A stretch of DNA of 64,000 nucleotides from Cladorhizidae sp. MBARI D1340-BT2 (lineage: Eukaryota > Porifera > Demospongiae > Poecilosclerida > Cladorhizidae): the NCBI GenBank assembly GCA_028752905.1, contig JAQNBH010000021.1, forward strand, positions 1,086,501-1,150,500, given 5' to 3'. A program made the position numbers and the translations under genes. The notes under the pieces are model-generated. The model did no database searches, was not told where the DNA came from, and saw only the letters and a program-made list of their open reading frames with translations. How positions within the stretch are numbered: the first letter of the stretch is position 1; each line of letters begins with the position of its first letter. Of this stretch, positions 11,691 through 24,359 are shown in pieces.

Positions 11691-14600
11691 TCTCTAAGTG
11701 CTCTCTCTTGATACCAAACATCCATATTATATTCTGCACACTTCACTGTAATGGACTTGCAAGATAGGTATCTCTCAGTGTTCTCTATCTTGAGCTAAAC
11801 ATGTTAGCTTCATAGATTCTCCACACTTCACTGAATAGACTTGATATATAGCTCTAAAGGTAGGCCTCTCTCTGTTCTCTCTCTTGATACCATACGTCCG
11901 TATATTCTGCATACATAGAATCACAAGATAGGTTTCTCTATGTGTTCTCTATCTTGATGCTAAACAGGTTAGCTTCATAGATTCTCCACACTTCACTGTA
12001 TAAACTTGATATATAGCTATTAAGATAGGTCTCTCCCTGTGCTCTCTGTTGATATCAAACATCCATAATATTCTGCATACTTCACTGTAATGGACTTGAT
12101 ATGATTCGAATGATAGGTTTCATTATGTGTTCTCTATCTTGATATTTGCCCTAATTTGGTCTATATGTTTCTCATTTTTCCCCAAAAAATCTTGTTATTT
12201 TGCCGTAAAGCTCATAACTTTTCTACACTTTACCCCAAAAAGAATATTTTTATATCACCGGATAGCCCTTCTAATTATCTGTCTTTTGTACGTGCCAAAA
12301 TTTTGTGTACTCTAAGTATTAGCAAGTTATGGTGATTTGAAGTGGTAAGGTTTGCGATCTTTCCTAGCGTTTTCCAGTTGCCAAAGCGGTGGCCTGCCAG
12401 TGAAAAACCACTACATTTATTGATAATCTGTTGACATGTTGCAGATAAGGGCCTTCTCTATCAGTTGACAAAATCTGGGACTTTGGTCTTGTTAATTAGG
12501 GCAGTTATGAATTGTAATCTTACTTGATGCTAAACATGTTAGCTTCGTAGATTATCCACACTTCACTGAATAGACTTGATGTATAGCTATTAAGATAGGA
12601 CTCTCTAAGTGCTCTCTCTTGATACCAAACATCCATATTATATTCTGCACACTTCACTGTAATGGACTTGCAAGATAGGTATCTCTCAGTGTTCTCTATC
12701 TTGAGCTAAACATGTTAGCTTCATAGATTCTCCACACTTCACTGAATAGACTTGATATATAGCTCTAAAGGTAGGCCTCTCTCTGTTCTCTCTCTTGATA
12801 CCATACGTCCGTATATTCTGCATACATAGAATCACAAGATAGGTTTCTCTATGTGTTCTCTATCTTGATGCTAAACAGGTTAGCTTCATAGATTCTCCAC
12901 ACTTCACTGTATAAACTTGATATATAGCTATTAAGATAGGTCTCTCCCTGTGCTCTCTGTTGATATCAAACATCCATAATATTCTGCATACTTCACTGTA
13001 ATGGACTTGATATGATTCGAATGATAGGTTTCATTATGTGTTCTCTATCTTGATATTTGCCCTAATTTGGTCTATATGTTTCTCATTTTCCCCCAAAAAA
13101 TCTTGTTATTTTGCCGTAAAGCTCATAACTTTTCTACACTTTACCCCAAAAAGAATATTTTTATATCACCGGATAGCCCTTCTAATTATCTGTCTTTTGT
13201 ACGTGCCAAAATTTTGTGTACTCTAAGTATTAGCAAGTTATGGTGATTTGAAGTGGTAAGGTTTGCGATCTTTCCTAGCGTTTTCCAGTTGCCAAAGCGG
13301 TGGCCTGCCAGTGAAAAACCACTACATTTATTGATAATCTGTTGACATGTTGCAGATAAGGGCCTTCTCTATCAGTTGACAAAATCTGGGACTTTGGTCT
13401 TGTTAATTAGGGCAGTTATGATTTGTACTACTCTTACTTGATGCTAAACATGTTAGCTTCGTAGATTATCCACACTTCACTGAATAGACTTGATGTATAG
13501 CTATTAAGATAGGACTCTCTAAGTGCTCTCTCTTGATACCAAACATCCATATTATATTCTGCACACTTCACTGTAATGGACTTGCAAGATAGGTATCTCT
13601 CAGTGTTCTCTATCTTGAGCTAAACATGTTAGCTTCATAGATTCTCCACACTTCACTGAATAGACTTGATATATAGCTCTAAAGGTAGGCCTCTCTCTGT
13701 TCTCTCTCTTGATACCATACGTCCGTATATTCTGCATACATAGAATCACAAGATAGGTTTCTCTATGTGTTCTCTATCTTGATGCTAAACAGGTTAGCTT
13801 CATAGATTCTCCACACTTCACTGTATAAACTTGATATATAGCTATTAAGATAGGTCTCTCCCTGTGCTCTCTGTTGATATCAAACATCCATAATATTCTG
13901 CATACTTCACTGTAATGGACTTGATATGATTCGAATGATAGGTTTCATTATGTGTTCTCTATCTTGATATTTGCCCTAATTTGGTCTATATGTTTCTCAT
14001 TTTTCCCCAAAAAATCTTGTTATTTTGCCGTAAAGCTCATAACTTTTCTACACTTTACCCCAAAAAGATAATTTTTATATCATCGGATAGCCCTTCTAAT
14101 TATCTGTCTTTTGTACGTGCCAAAATATTGAGTACTCTAAGTATTAGCAAGTTATGATGATTTGAAGTGGTAAGGTTTGCGATCTTTCCTGGCGTTTTCC
14201 AGTTGCCAAAGCGGTGGCCTGCCAGTGAAAAACCACTACATTTATTGATAATCTGTTGACATGTTGCAGATAAGGGCCTTCTCTATCAGTTGACAAAATC
14301 TGGGACTTTGGTCTTGTTAATTAGGGCAGTTATGAATTGTAATCTTACTTGATGCTAAACATGTTAGCTTCGTAGATTATCCACACTTCACTGAATAGAC
14401 TTGATGTATAGCTATTAAGATAGGACTCTCTAAGTGCTCTCTCTTGATACTAAACATCCATATTATATTCTGCACACTTCACTGTAATGGACTTGCAAGA
14501 TAGGTATCTCTCAGTGTTCTCTATCTTGAGCTAAACATGTTAGCTTCATAGATTCTCCACACTTCACTGAATAGACTTGATATATAGCTCTAAAGGTAGG

Positions 14601-17600
14601 CCTCTCTCTGTTCTCTCTCTTGATACCATACGTCCGTATATTCTGCATACATAGAATCACAAGATAGGTTTCTCTATGTGTTCTCTATCTTGATGCTAAA
14701 CAGGTTAGCTTCATAGATTCTCCACACTTCATTGTATAAACTTGATATATAGCTATTAAGATAGGTCTCTCCCTGTGCTCTCTGTTGATATCAAACATCC
14801 ATAATATTCTGCATACTTCACTGTAATGGACTTGATATGATTCGAATGATAGGTTTCATTATGTGTTCTCTATCTTGATATTTGCCATAATTTGGTCTAT
14901 ATGTTTCTCATTTTTCCCCAAAAAATCTTGTTATTTTGCCGTAAAGCTCATAACTTTTCTACACTTTACCCCAAAAAGATAATTTTTATATCATCGGATA
15001 GCCCTTCTAATTATCTGTCTTTTGTACGTGCCAAAATATTGAGTACTCTAAGTATTAGCAAGTTATGGTGATTTGAAGTGGTAAGGTTTGCGATCTTTCC
15101 TGGCGTTTTCCAGTTGCCAAAGCGGTGGCCTGCCAGTGAAAAACCACTACATTTATTGATAATCTGTTGACATGTTGCAGATAAGGGCCTTCTCTATCAG
15201 TTGACAAAATCTGGGACTTTGGTCTTGTTAATTAGGGCAGTTATGAATTGTACTCTTACTTGATGCTAAACATGTTAGCTTCGTAGATTATCCACACTTC
15301 ACTGAATAGACTTGATGTATAGCTATTAAGATAGGACTCTCTAAGTGCTCTCTCTTGATACCAAACATCCATATATTCTGCACACTTCACTGTAATGGAC
15401 TTGCAAGATAGGTATCTCTCAGTGTTCTCTATCTTGAGCTAAACATGTTAGCTTCATAGATTCTCCACACTTCACTGAATAGAGTTGATATATAGCTCTA
15501 AAGGTAGGCCTCTCTCTGTTCTCTCTCTTGATACCAAACATCCGTATATTCTGCATACATAGAATCACAAGATAGGTTTCTCTATGTGTTCTCTATCTTG
15601 ATGCTAAACAGGTTAGCTTCATAGATTCTCCACACTTCACTGTATAAACTTGATATATAGCTATTAAGATAGGTCTCTCCCTGTGCTCTCTGTTGATATC
15701 AAACATCCATAATATTCTGCACACTTCACTGTAATGGACTTGATATGATTCGAATGATAGGTTTCATTATGTGTTCTCTATCTTGATATTTGCCCTAATT
15801 TGGTCTATAATATGTTTCTCATTTTTCCCCAAAAAATCTTGTTATTTTGCCGTAAAGCTCATAACTTTTCTACACTTTACCCCAAAAAGATAATTTTTAT
15901 ATCATCGGATAGCCCTTCTAATTATCTGTCTTTTGTACGTGCCAAAATATTGAGTACTCTAAGTATTAGCAAGTTATGGTGATTTGAAGTGGTAAGGTTT
16001 GCGAGCTTTCCTGGCGTTTTCCAGTTGCCAAAGCGGTGGCCTGCCAGTGAAAAACCACTACATTTATTGATAATCTGTTGACATGTTGCAGATAAGGGCC
16101 TTCTCTATCAGTTGACAAAATCTGGGACTTTGGTCTTGTTAATTAGGGCAGTTATGAATTGTACTCTTACTTGATGCTAAACATGTTAGCTTCGTAGATT
16201 ATCCACACTTCACTGAATAGACTTGATGTATAGCTATTAAGATAGGACTCTCTAAGTGCTCTCTCTTGATACCAAACATCCATATATTCTGCACACTTCA
16301 CTGTAATGGACTTGCAAGATAGGTATCTCTCAGTGTTCTCTATCTTGAGCTAAACATGTTAGCTTCATAGATTCTCCACACTTCACTGAATAGAGTTGAT
16401 ATATAGCTCTAAAGGTAGGCCTCTCTCTGTTCTCTCTCTTGATACCAAACATCCGTATATTCTGCATACATAGAATCACAAGATAGGTTTCTCTATGTGT
16501 TCTCTATCTTGATGCTAAACAGGTTAGCTTCATAGATTCTCCACACTTCACTGTATAAACTTGATATATAGCTATTAAGATAGGTCTCTCCCTGTGCTCT
16601 CTGTTGATATCAAACATCCATAATATTCTGCACACTTCACTGTAATGGACTTGATATGATTCGAATGATAGGTTTCATTATGTGTTCTCTATCTTGATAT
16701 TTGCCCTAATTTGGTCTATAATATGTTTCTCATTTTTCCCCCCAAAAAATCTTGTTATTTTGCCGTAAAGCTCATAACTTTTCTACACTTTACCCCAAAA
16801 AGATAATTTTTATATCATCGGATAGCCCTTCTAATTATCTGTCTTTTGTACGTGCCAAAATATTGAGTACTCTAAGTATTAGCAAGTTATGGTGATTTGA
16901 AGTGGTAAGGTTTGCGATCTTTCCTGGCGTTTTCCAGTTGCCAAAGCGGTGGCCTGCCAGTGAAAAACCACTACATTTATTGATAATCTGTTGACATGTT
17001 GCAGATAAGGGCCTTCTCTATCAGTTGACAAAATCTGGGACTTTGGTCTTGTTAATTAGGGCAGTTATGAATTGTACTCTTACTTGATGCTAAACATGTT
17101 AGCTTCGTAGATTATCCACACTTCACTGAATTGACTTGATGTATAGCTATTAAGATAGGACTCTCTAAGTGCTCTCTCTTGATACCAAACATCCATATAT
17201 TCTGCACACTTCACTGTAATGGACTTGCAAGATAGGTATCTCTCAGTGTTCTCTATCTTGAGCTAAACATGTTAGCTTCATAGATTCTCCACACTTCACT
17301 GAATAGAGTTGATATATAGCTCTAAAGGTAGGCCTCTCTCTGTTCTCTCTCTTGATACCAAACATCCGTATATTCTGCATACATAGAATCACAAGATAGG
17401 TTTCTCTATGTGTTCTCTATCTTGATGCTAAACAGGTTAGCTTCATAGATTCTCCACACTTCACTGTATAAACTTGATATATAGCTATTAAGATAGGTCT
17501 CTCCCTGTGCTCTCTGTTGATATCAAACATCCATAATATTCTGCACACTTCACTGTAATGGACTTGATATGATTCGAATGATAGGTTTCATTATGTGTTC

Positions 17601-18899
17601 TCTATCTTGATATTTGCCCTAATTTGGTCTATAATATGTTTCTCATTTCCCCCCCAAAAATCTTGCTTTTTTGCCGTAAAGCTCATAACTTTTCTACACT
17701 TTATCCAAAAAAGATAATTTTTATATTACTGAATAGCCCTTCTAATTATCTGTCTTTTGTACGTGCCAAAATTTTGTGTACTCTAAGTATTAGCAAGTTA
17801 TGATGATTTGAAGTGGTAAGGTTTGCGATCTTTCCTGGCGTTTTCCAGTTGCCAAAGCGGTGGCCTGCCAGTGAAAAACCACTACATTTATTGATAATCT
17901 GTTGACATGTTGCAGATAAGGACCTTCTCTATCAGTTGACAAAATCTGGCACTTTGGTCTTGTTAATTAGGGCAGTTATGAATTGTAATCTTACTTGATG
18001 CTAAACATGTTAGCTTCGTAGATTATCCACACCACTGAATAGACTTGATGTATAGCTATTAAGATAGGACTCTCTAAGTGCTCTCTCTTGATACCAAACA
18101 TCCATATATTCTGCACACTTCACTGTAATGGACTTGCAAGATAGGTATCTCTCAGTGTTCTCTATCTTGAGCTAAACATGTTAGCTTCATAGATTCTCCA
18201 CACTTCACTGAATAGACTTGATATATAGCTCTAAAGGTAGGCCTCTCTCTGTTCTCTCTCTTGATACCATACGTCCGTATATTCTGCATACATAGAATCA
18301 CAAGATAGGTTTCTCTATGTGTTCTCTATCTTGATGCTAAACAGGTTAGCTTCATAGATTCTCCACACTTCACTGTATAAACTTGATATATAGCTATTAA
18401 GATAGGTCTCTCCCTGTGCTCTCTGTTGATATCAAACATCCATAATATTCTGCATACTTCACTGTAATGGACTTGATATGATTCGAATGATAGGTTTCAT
18501 TATGTGTTCTCTATCTTGATATTTGCCCTAATTTGGTCTATATGTTTCTCATTTTCCCCCAAAAAATCTTGTTATTTTGCCGTAAAGCTCATAACTTTTC
18601 TACACTTTACTCCAAAAAGATAATTTTTATATCATCGGATAGCCCTTCTAATTATCTGTCTTTTGTACGTGCCAAAATATTGAGTACTCTAAGTATTAGC
18701 AAGTTATGGTGATTTGAAGTGGTAAGGTTTGCGATCTTTCCTGGCGTTTTCCAGTTGCCAAAGCGGTGGCCTGCCAGTGAAAAACCACTACATTTATTGA
18801 TAATCTGTTGACATGTTGCAGATAAGGGCCTTCTCTATCAGTTGACAAAATCTGGGACTTTGGTCTTGTTAATTAGGGCAGTTATGAATTGTACTCTTA
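11691..18899. repeat. Block III: monomeric transition zone, Z to X cores
   Basis: Monomers here start at 12523, 13437, 14348, 15259, 16170, 17083 and 17994 without clear higher-order periodicity. Cores up to about 13.4 kb are Z type (ACCGGATA, GAATATT, TTTTGTGTAC). From the core at about 13,965 onwards they are X type (ATCATCGGATA, GATAATT, TATTGAGTAC). One Y core occurs at 17606-17993. Private point variants include GATACTAAAC near 14446, TTCATTGTAT near 14728, GCGAGCTTTC near 16002 and GAATTGACTT near 17129. Nothing other than satellite is present. Confidence 0.85.
17606..17993. repeat. Y-type core
   Basis: Carries CTTGCTTTTTT, TTATCCAAAAAAG, ATTACTGAATA, TTTTGTGTAC, AAGGACC, CTGGCAC and GTAATC together, and is followed by the 2-bp-shorter CACACCACTG. 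Its GTTATGATG variant makes it the closest visible match to the converted tract at 20452-20528. Confidence 0.85.
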
Positions 18900-21800
18900 C
18901 TTGATGCTAAACATGTTAGCTTCGTAGATTATCCACACTTCACTGAATAGACTTGATGTATAGCTATTAAGATAGGACTCTCTAAGTGCTCTCTCTTGAT
19001 ACCAAACATCCATATATTCTGCACACTTCACTGTAATGGACTTGCAAGATAGGTATCTCTCAGTGTTCTCTATCTTGAGCTAAACATGTTAGCTTCATAG
19101 ATTCTCCACACTTCACTGAATAGAGTTGATATATAGCTCTAAAGGTAGGCCTCTCTCTGTTCTCTCTCTTGATACCAAACATCCGTATATTCTGCATACA
19201 TAGAATCACAAGATAGGTTTCTCTATGTGTTCTCTATCTTGATGCTAAACAGGTTAGCTTCATAGATTCTCCACACTTCACTGTATAAACTTGATATATA
19301 GCTATTAAGATAGGTCTCTCCCTGTGCTCTCTGTTGATATCAAACATCCATAATATTCTGCACACTTCACTGTAATGGACTTGATATGATTCGAATGATA
19401 GGTTTCATTATGTGTTCTCTATCTTGATATTTGCCCTAATTTGGTCTATAATATGTTTCTCATTTTTTCCCAAAAAATCTTGTTATTTTGCCGTAAAGCT
19501 CATAACTTTTCTACACTTTACCCCAAAAAGATAATTTTTATATCATCGGATAGCCCTTCTAATTATCTGTCTTTTGTACGTGCCAAAATATTGAGTACTC
19601 TAAGTATTAGCAAGTTATGGTGATTTGAAGTGGTAAGGTTTGCGATCTTTCCTGGCGTTTTCCAGTTGCCAAAGCGGTGGCCTGCCAGTGAAAAACCACT
19701 ACATTTATTGATAATCTGTTGACATGTTGCAGATAAGGGCCTTCTCTATCAGTTGACAAAATCTGGGACTTTGGTCTTGTTAATTAGGGCAGTTATGAAT
19801 TGTACTCTTACTTGATGCTAAACATGTTAGCTTCGTAGATTATCCACACTTCACTGAATAGACTTGATGTATAGCTATTAAGATAGGACTCTCTAAGTGC
19901 TCTCTCTTGATACCAAACATCCATATATTCTGCACACTTCACTGTAATGGACTTGCAAGATAGGTATCTCTCAGTGTTCTCTATCTTGAGCTAAACATGT
20001 TAGCTTCATAGATTCTCCACACTTCACTGAATAGACTTGATATATAGCTCTAAAGGTAGGCCTCTCTCTGTTCTCTCTCTTGATACCATACGTCCGTATA
20101 TTCTGCATACATAGAATCACAAGATAGGTTTCTCTATGTGTTCTCTATCTTGATGCTAAACAGGTTAGCTTCATAGATTCTCCACACTTCACTGTATAAA
20201 CTTGATATATAGCTATTAAGATAGGTCTCTCCCTGTGCTCTCTGTTGATATCAAACATCCATAATATTCTGCATACTTCACTGTAATGGACTTGATATGA
20301 TTCGAATGATAGGTTTCATTATGTGTTCTCTATCTTGATATTTGCCATAATTTGGTCTATATGTTTCTCATTTTTCCCCAAAAAATCTTGTTATTTTGCC
20401 GTAAAGCTCATAACTTTTCTACACTTTACCCCAAAAAGATAATTTTTATATTACTGAATAGCCCTTCTAATTATCTGTCTTTTGTACGTGCCAAAATTTT
20501 GTGTACTCTAAGTATTAGCAAGTTATGATGATTTGAAGTGGTAAGGTTTGCGATCTTTCCTGGCGTTTTCCAGTTGCCAAAGCGGTGGCCTGCCAGTGAA
20601 AAACCACTACATTTATTGATAATCTGTTGACATGTTGCAGATAAGGGCCTTCTCTATCAGTTGACAAAATCTGGGACTTTGGTCTTGTTAATTAGGGCAG
20701 TTATGAATTGTACTCTTACTTGATGCTAAACATGTTAGCTTCGTAGATTATCCACACTTCACTGAATAGACTTGATGTATAGCTATTAAGATAGGACTCT
20801 CTAAGTGCTCTCTCTTGATACCAAACATCCATATATTCTGCACACTTCACTGTAATGGACTTGCAAGATAGGTATCTCTCAGTGTTCTCTATCTTGAGCT
20901 AAACATGTTAGCTTCATAGATTCTCCACACTTCACTGAATAGAGTTGATATATAGCTCTAAAGGTAGGCCTCTCTCTGTTCTCTCTCTTGATACCAAACA
21001 TCCGTATATTCTGCATACATAGAATCACAAGATAGGTTTCTCTATGTGTTCTCTATCTTGATGCTAAACAGGTTAGCTTCATAGATTCTCCACACTTCAC
21101 TGTATAAACTTGATATATAGCTATTAAGATAGGTCTCTCCCTGTGCTCTCTGTTGATATCAAACATCCATAATATTCTGCACACTTCACTGTAATGGACT
21201 TGATATGATTCGAATGATAGGTTTCATTATGTGTTCTCTATCTTGATATTTGCCCTAATTTGGTCTATAATATGTTTCTCATTTTTTCCCAAAAAATCTT
21301 GTTATTTTGCCGTAAAGCTCATAACTTTTCTACACTTTACCCCAAAAAGATAATTTTTATATCATCGGATAGCCCTTCTAATTATCTGTCTTTTGTACGT
21401 GCCAAAATATTGAGTACTCTAAGTATTAGCAAGTTATGGTGATTTGAAGTGGTAAGGTTTGCGATCTTTCCTGGCGTTTTCCAGTTGCCAAAGCGGTGGC
21501 CTGCCAGTGAAAAACCACTACATTTATTGATAATCTGTTGACATGTTGCAGATAAGGGCCTTCTCTATCAGTTGACAAAATCTGGGACTTTGGTCTTGTT
21601 AATTAGGGCAGTTATGAATTGTACTCTTACTTGATGCTAAACATGTTAGCTTCGTAGATTATCCACACTTCACTGAATAGACTTGATGTATAGCTATTAA
21701 GATAGGACTCTCTAAGTGCTCTCTCTTGATACCAAACATCCATATATTCTGCACACTTCACTGTAATGGACTTGCAAGATAGGTATCTCTCAGTGTTCTC

Positions 21801-23448
21801 TATCTTGAGCTAAACATGTTAGCTTCATAGATTCTCCACACTTCACTGAATAGACTTGATATATAGCTCTAAAGGTAGGCCTCTCTCTGTTCTCTCTCTT
21901 GATACCATACGTCCGTATATTCTGCATACATAGAATCACAAGATAGGTTTCTCTATGTGTTCTCTATCTTGATGCTAAACAGGTTAGCTTCATAGATTCT
22001 CCACACTTCACTGTATAAACTTGATATATAGCTATTAAGATAGGTCTCTCCCTGTGCTCTCTGTTGATATCAAACATCCATAATATTCTGCATACTTCAC
22101 TGTAATGGACTTGATATGATTCGAATGATAGGTTTCATTATGTGTTCTCTATCTTGATATTTGCCATAATTTGGTCTATATGTTTCTCATTTTTCCCCAA
22201 AAAATCTTGTTATTTTGCCGTAAAGCTCATAACTTTTCTACACTTTACCCCAAAAAGATAATTTTTATATCATCGGATAGCCCTTCTAATTATCTGTCTT
22301 TTGTACGTGCCAAAATATTGAGTACTCTAAGTATTAGCAAGTTATGGTGATTTGAAGTGGTAAGGTTTGCGATCTTTCCTGGCGTTTTCCAGTTGCCAAA
22401 GCGGTGGCCTGCCAGTGAAAAACCACTACATTTATTGATAATCTGTTGACATGTTGCAGATAAGGGCCTTCTCTATCAGTTGACAAAATCTGGGACTTTG
22501 GTCTTGTTAATTAGGGCAGTTATGAATTGTACTCTTACTTGATGCTAAACATGTTAGCTTCGTAGATTATCCACACTTCACTGAATAGACTTGATGTATA
22601 GCTATTAAGATAGGACTCTCTAAGTGCTCTCTCTTGATACCAAACATCCATATATTCTGCACACTTCACTGTAATGGACTTGCAAGATAGGTATCTCTCA
22701 GTGTTCTCTATCTTGAGCTAAACATGTTAGCTTCATAGATTCTCCACACTTCACTGAATAGAGTTGATATATAGCTCTAAAGGTAGGCCTCTCTCTGTTC
22801 TCTCTCTTGAAACCAAACATCCGTATATTCTGCATACATAGAATCACAAGATAGGTTTCTCTATGTGTTCTCTATCTTGATGCTAAACAGGTTAGCTTCA
22901 TAGATTCTCCACACTTCACTGTATAAACTTGATATATAGCTATTAAGATAGGTCTCTCCCTGTGCTCTCTGTTGATATCAAACATCCATAATATTCTGCA
23001 CACTTCACTGTAATGGACTTGATATGATTCGAATGATAGGTTTCATTATGTGTTCTCTATCTTGATATTTGCCCTAATTTGGTCTATAATATGTTTCTCA
23101 TTTTTTCCCAAAAAATCTTGTTATTTTGCCGTAAAGCTCATAACTTTTCTACACTTTACCCCAAAAAGATAATTTTTATATCATCGGATAGCCCTTCTAA
23201 TTATCTGTCTTTTGTACGTGCCAAAATATTGAGTACTCTAAGTATTAGCAAGTTATGGTGATTTGAAGTGGTAAGGTTTGCGATCTTTCCTGGCGTTTTC
23301 CAGTTGCCAAAGCGGTGGCCTGCCAGTGAAAAACCACTACATTTATTGATAATCTGTTGACATGTTGCAGATAAGGGCCTTCTCTATCAGTTGACAAAAT
23401 CTGGGACTTTGGTCTTGTTAATTAGGGCAGTTATGAATTGTACTCTTA
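18900..23448. repeat. Block IV: 1819-bp dimer HOR, ~2.5 copies
   Basis: Two monomer forms alternate: a 911-bp form (GGTCTATAATATG, GCCCTAATT) and a 908-bp form (GGTCTATATG, GCCATAATT). Dimers run 18900-20718 and 20719-22537, followed by a further 911-bp form at 22538-23448. The 908-bp form also carries GACTTGATATATAG with CATACGTCCG in sub-repeat 2, whereas the 911-bp form carries GAGTTGATATATAG with AAACATCCG, so the alternation is seen at several linked sites. Confidence 0.85.
20452..20528. other. Short Y-type tract inside an X-type core (putative gene conversion)
   Basis: The core of monomer 19811-20718 is X type on both flanks: ACCCCAAAAAG ends by about 20436 and GATAAGGGCC lies near 20640-20649. 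Between them it has the Y-type markers ATTACTGAATA (about 20450-20460) and TTTTGTGTAC (about 20497-20506), plus GTTATGATG ending at 20530. The same combination occurs in the Y core at 17606-17993, about 2.7 kb upstream. The minimum tract is about 75 bp and the maximum about 210 bp. Gene conversion or double exchange is inference; the mosaic itself is seen directly. Confidence 0.75.
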
Positions 23449-23971
23449 CTTGATGCTAAACATGTTAGCTTCGTAGATTATCCACACTTCACTGAATAGA
23501 CTTGATGTATAGCTATTAAGATAGGACTCTCTAAGTGCTCTCTCTTGATACCAAACATCCATATATTCTGCACACTTCACTGTAATGGACTTGCAAGATA
23601 GGTATCTCTCAGTGTTCTCTATCTTGAGCTAAACATGTTAGCTTCATAGATTCTCCACACTTCACTGAATAGAGTTGATATATAGCTCTAAAGGTAGGCC
23701 TCTCTCTGTTCTCTCTCTTGATACCAAACATCCGTATATTCTGCATACATAGAATCACAAGATAGGTTTCTCTATGTGTTCTCTATCTTGATGCTAAACA
23801 GGTTAGCTTCATAGATTCTCCACACTTCACTGTATAAACTTGATATATAGCTATTAAGATAGGTCTCTCCCTGTGCTCTCTGTTGATATCAAACATCCAT
23901 AATATTCTGCATACTTCACTGTAATGGACTTGATATGATTCGAATGATAGGTTTCATTATGTGTTCTCTAT

Positions 23972-24359
23972 CTTGATATTTGCCCTAATTTGGTCTATAA
24001 TATGTTTCTCATTTTTTCCCCAAAAATCTTGCTTTTTTGCCGTAAAGCTCATAACTTTTCTACACTTTATCCAAAAAAGATAATTTTTATATTACTGAAT
24101 AGCCCTTCTAATTATCTGTCTTTTGTACGTGCCAAAATTTTGTGTACTCTAAGTATTAGCAAGTTATGGTGATTTGAAGTGGTAAGGTTTGCGATCTTTC
24201 CTGGCGTTTTCCAGTTGCCAAAGCGGTGGCCTGCCAGTGAAAAACCACTACATTTATTGATAATCTGTTGACATGTTGCAGATAAGGACCTTCTCTATCA
24301 GTTGACAAAATCTGGCACTTTGGTCTTGTTAATTAGGGCAGTTATGAATTGTAATCTTA
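23972..24359. repeat. Y-type core
   Basis: Shows the Y marker set with a T6C4A5 tract and is followed by CACACCACTG and CTCTCCGTT in the next monomer. Confidence 0.85.

Noticed and set aside
3934..13226. A 62-codon open frame at the same place in 11 successive monomers (starts 3934 to 13038), with a hydrophobic N-terminal part, suggesting a repeated small membrane protein gene.
   Set aside because: The start is GTG, there is no gene context, and most other monomers have it broken by TAA in GATAATT or GCCATAATT. Its persistence here simply reflects recent amplification of Z-type monomers. A different frame opens in monomers with the 3-bp insertion.
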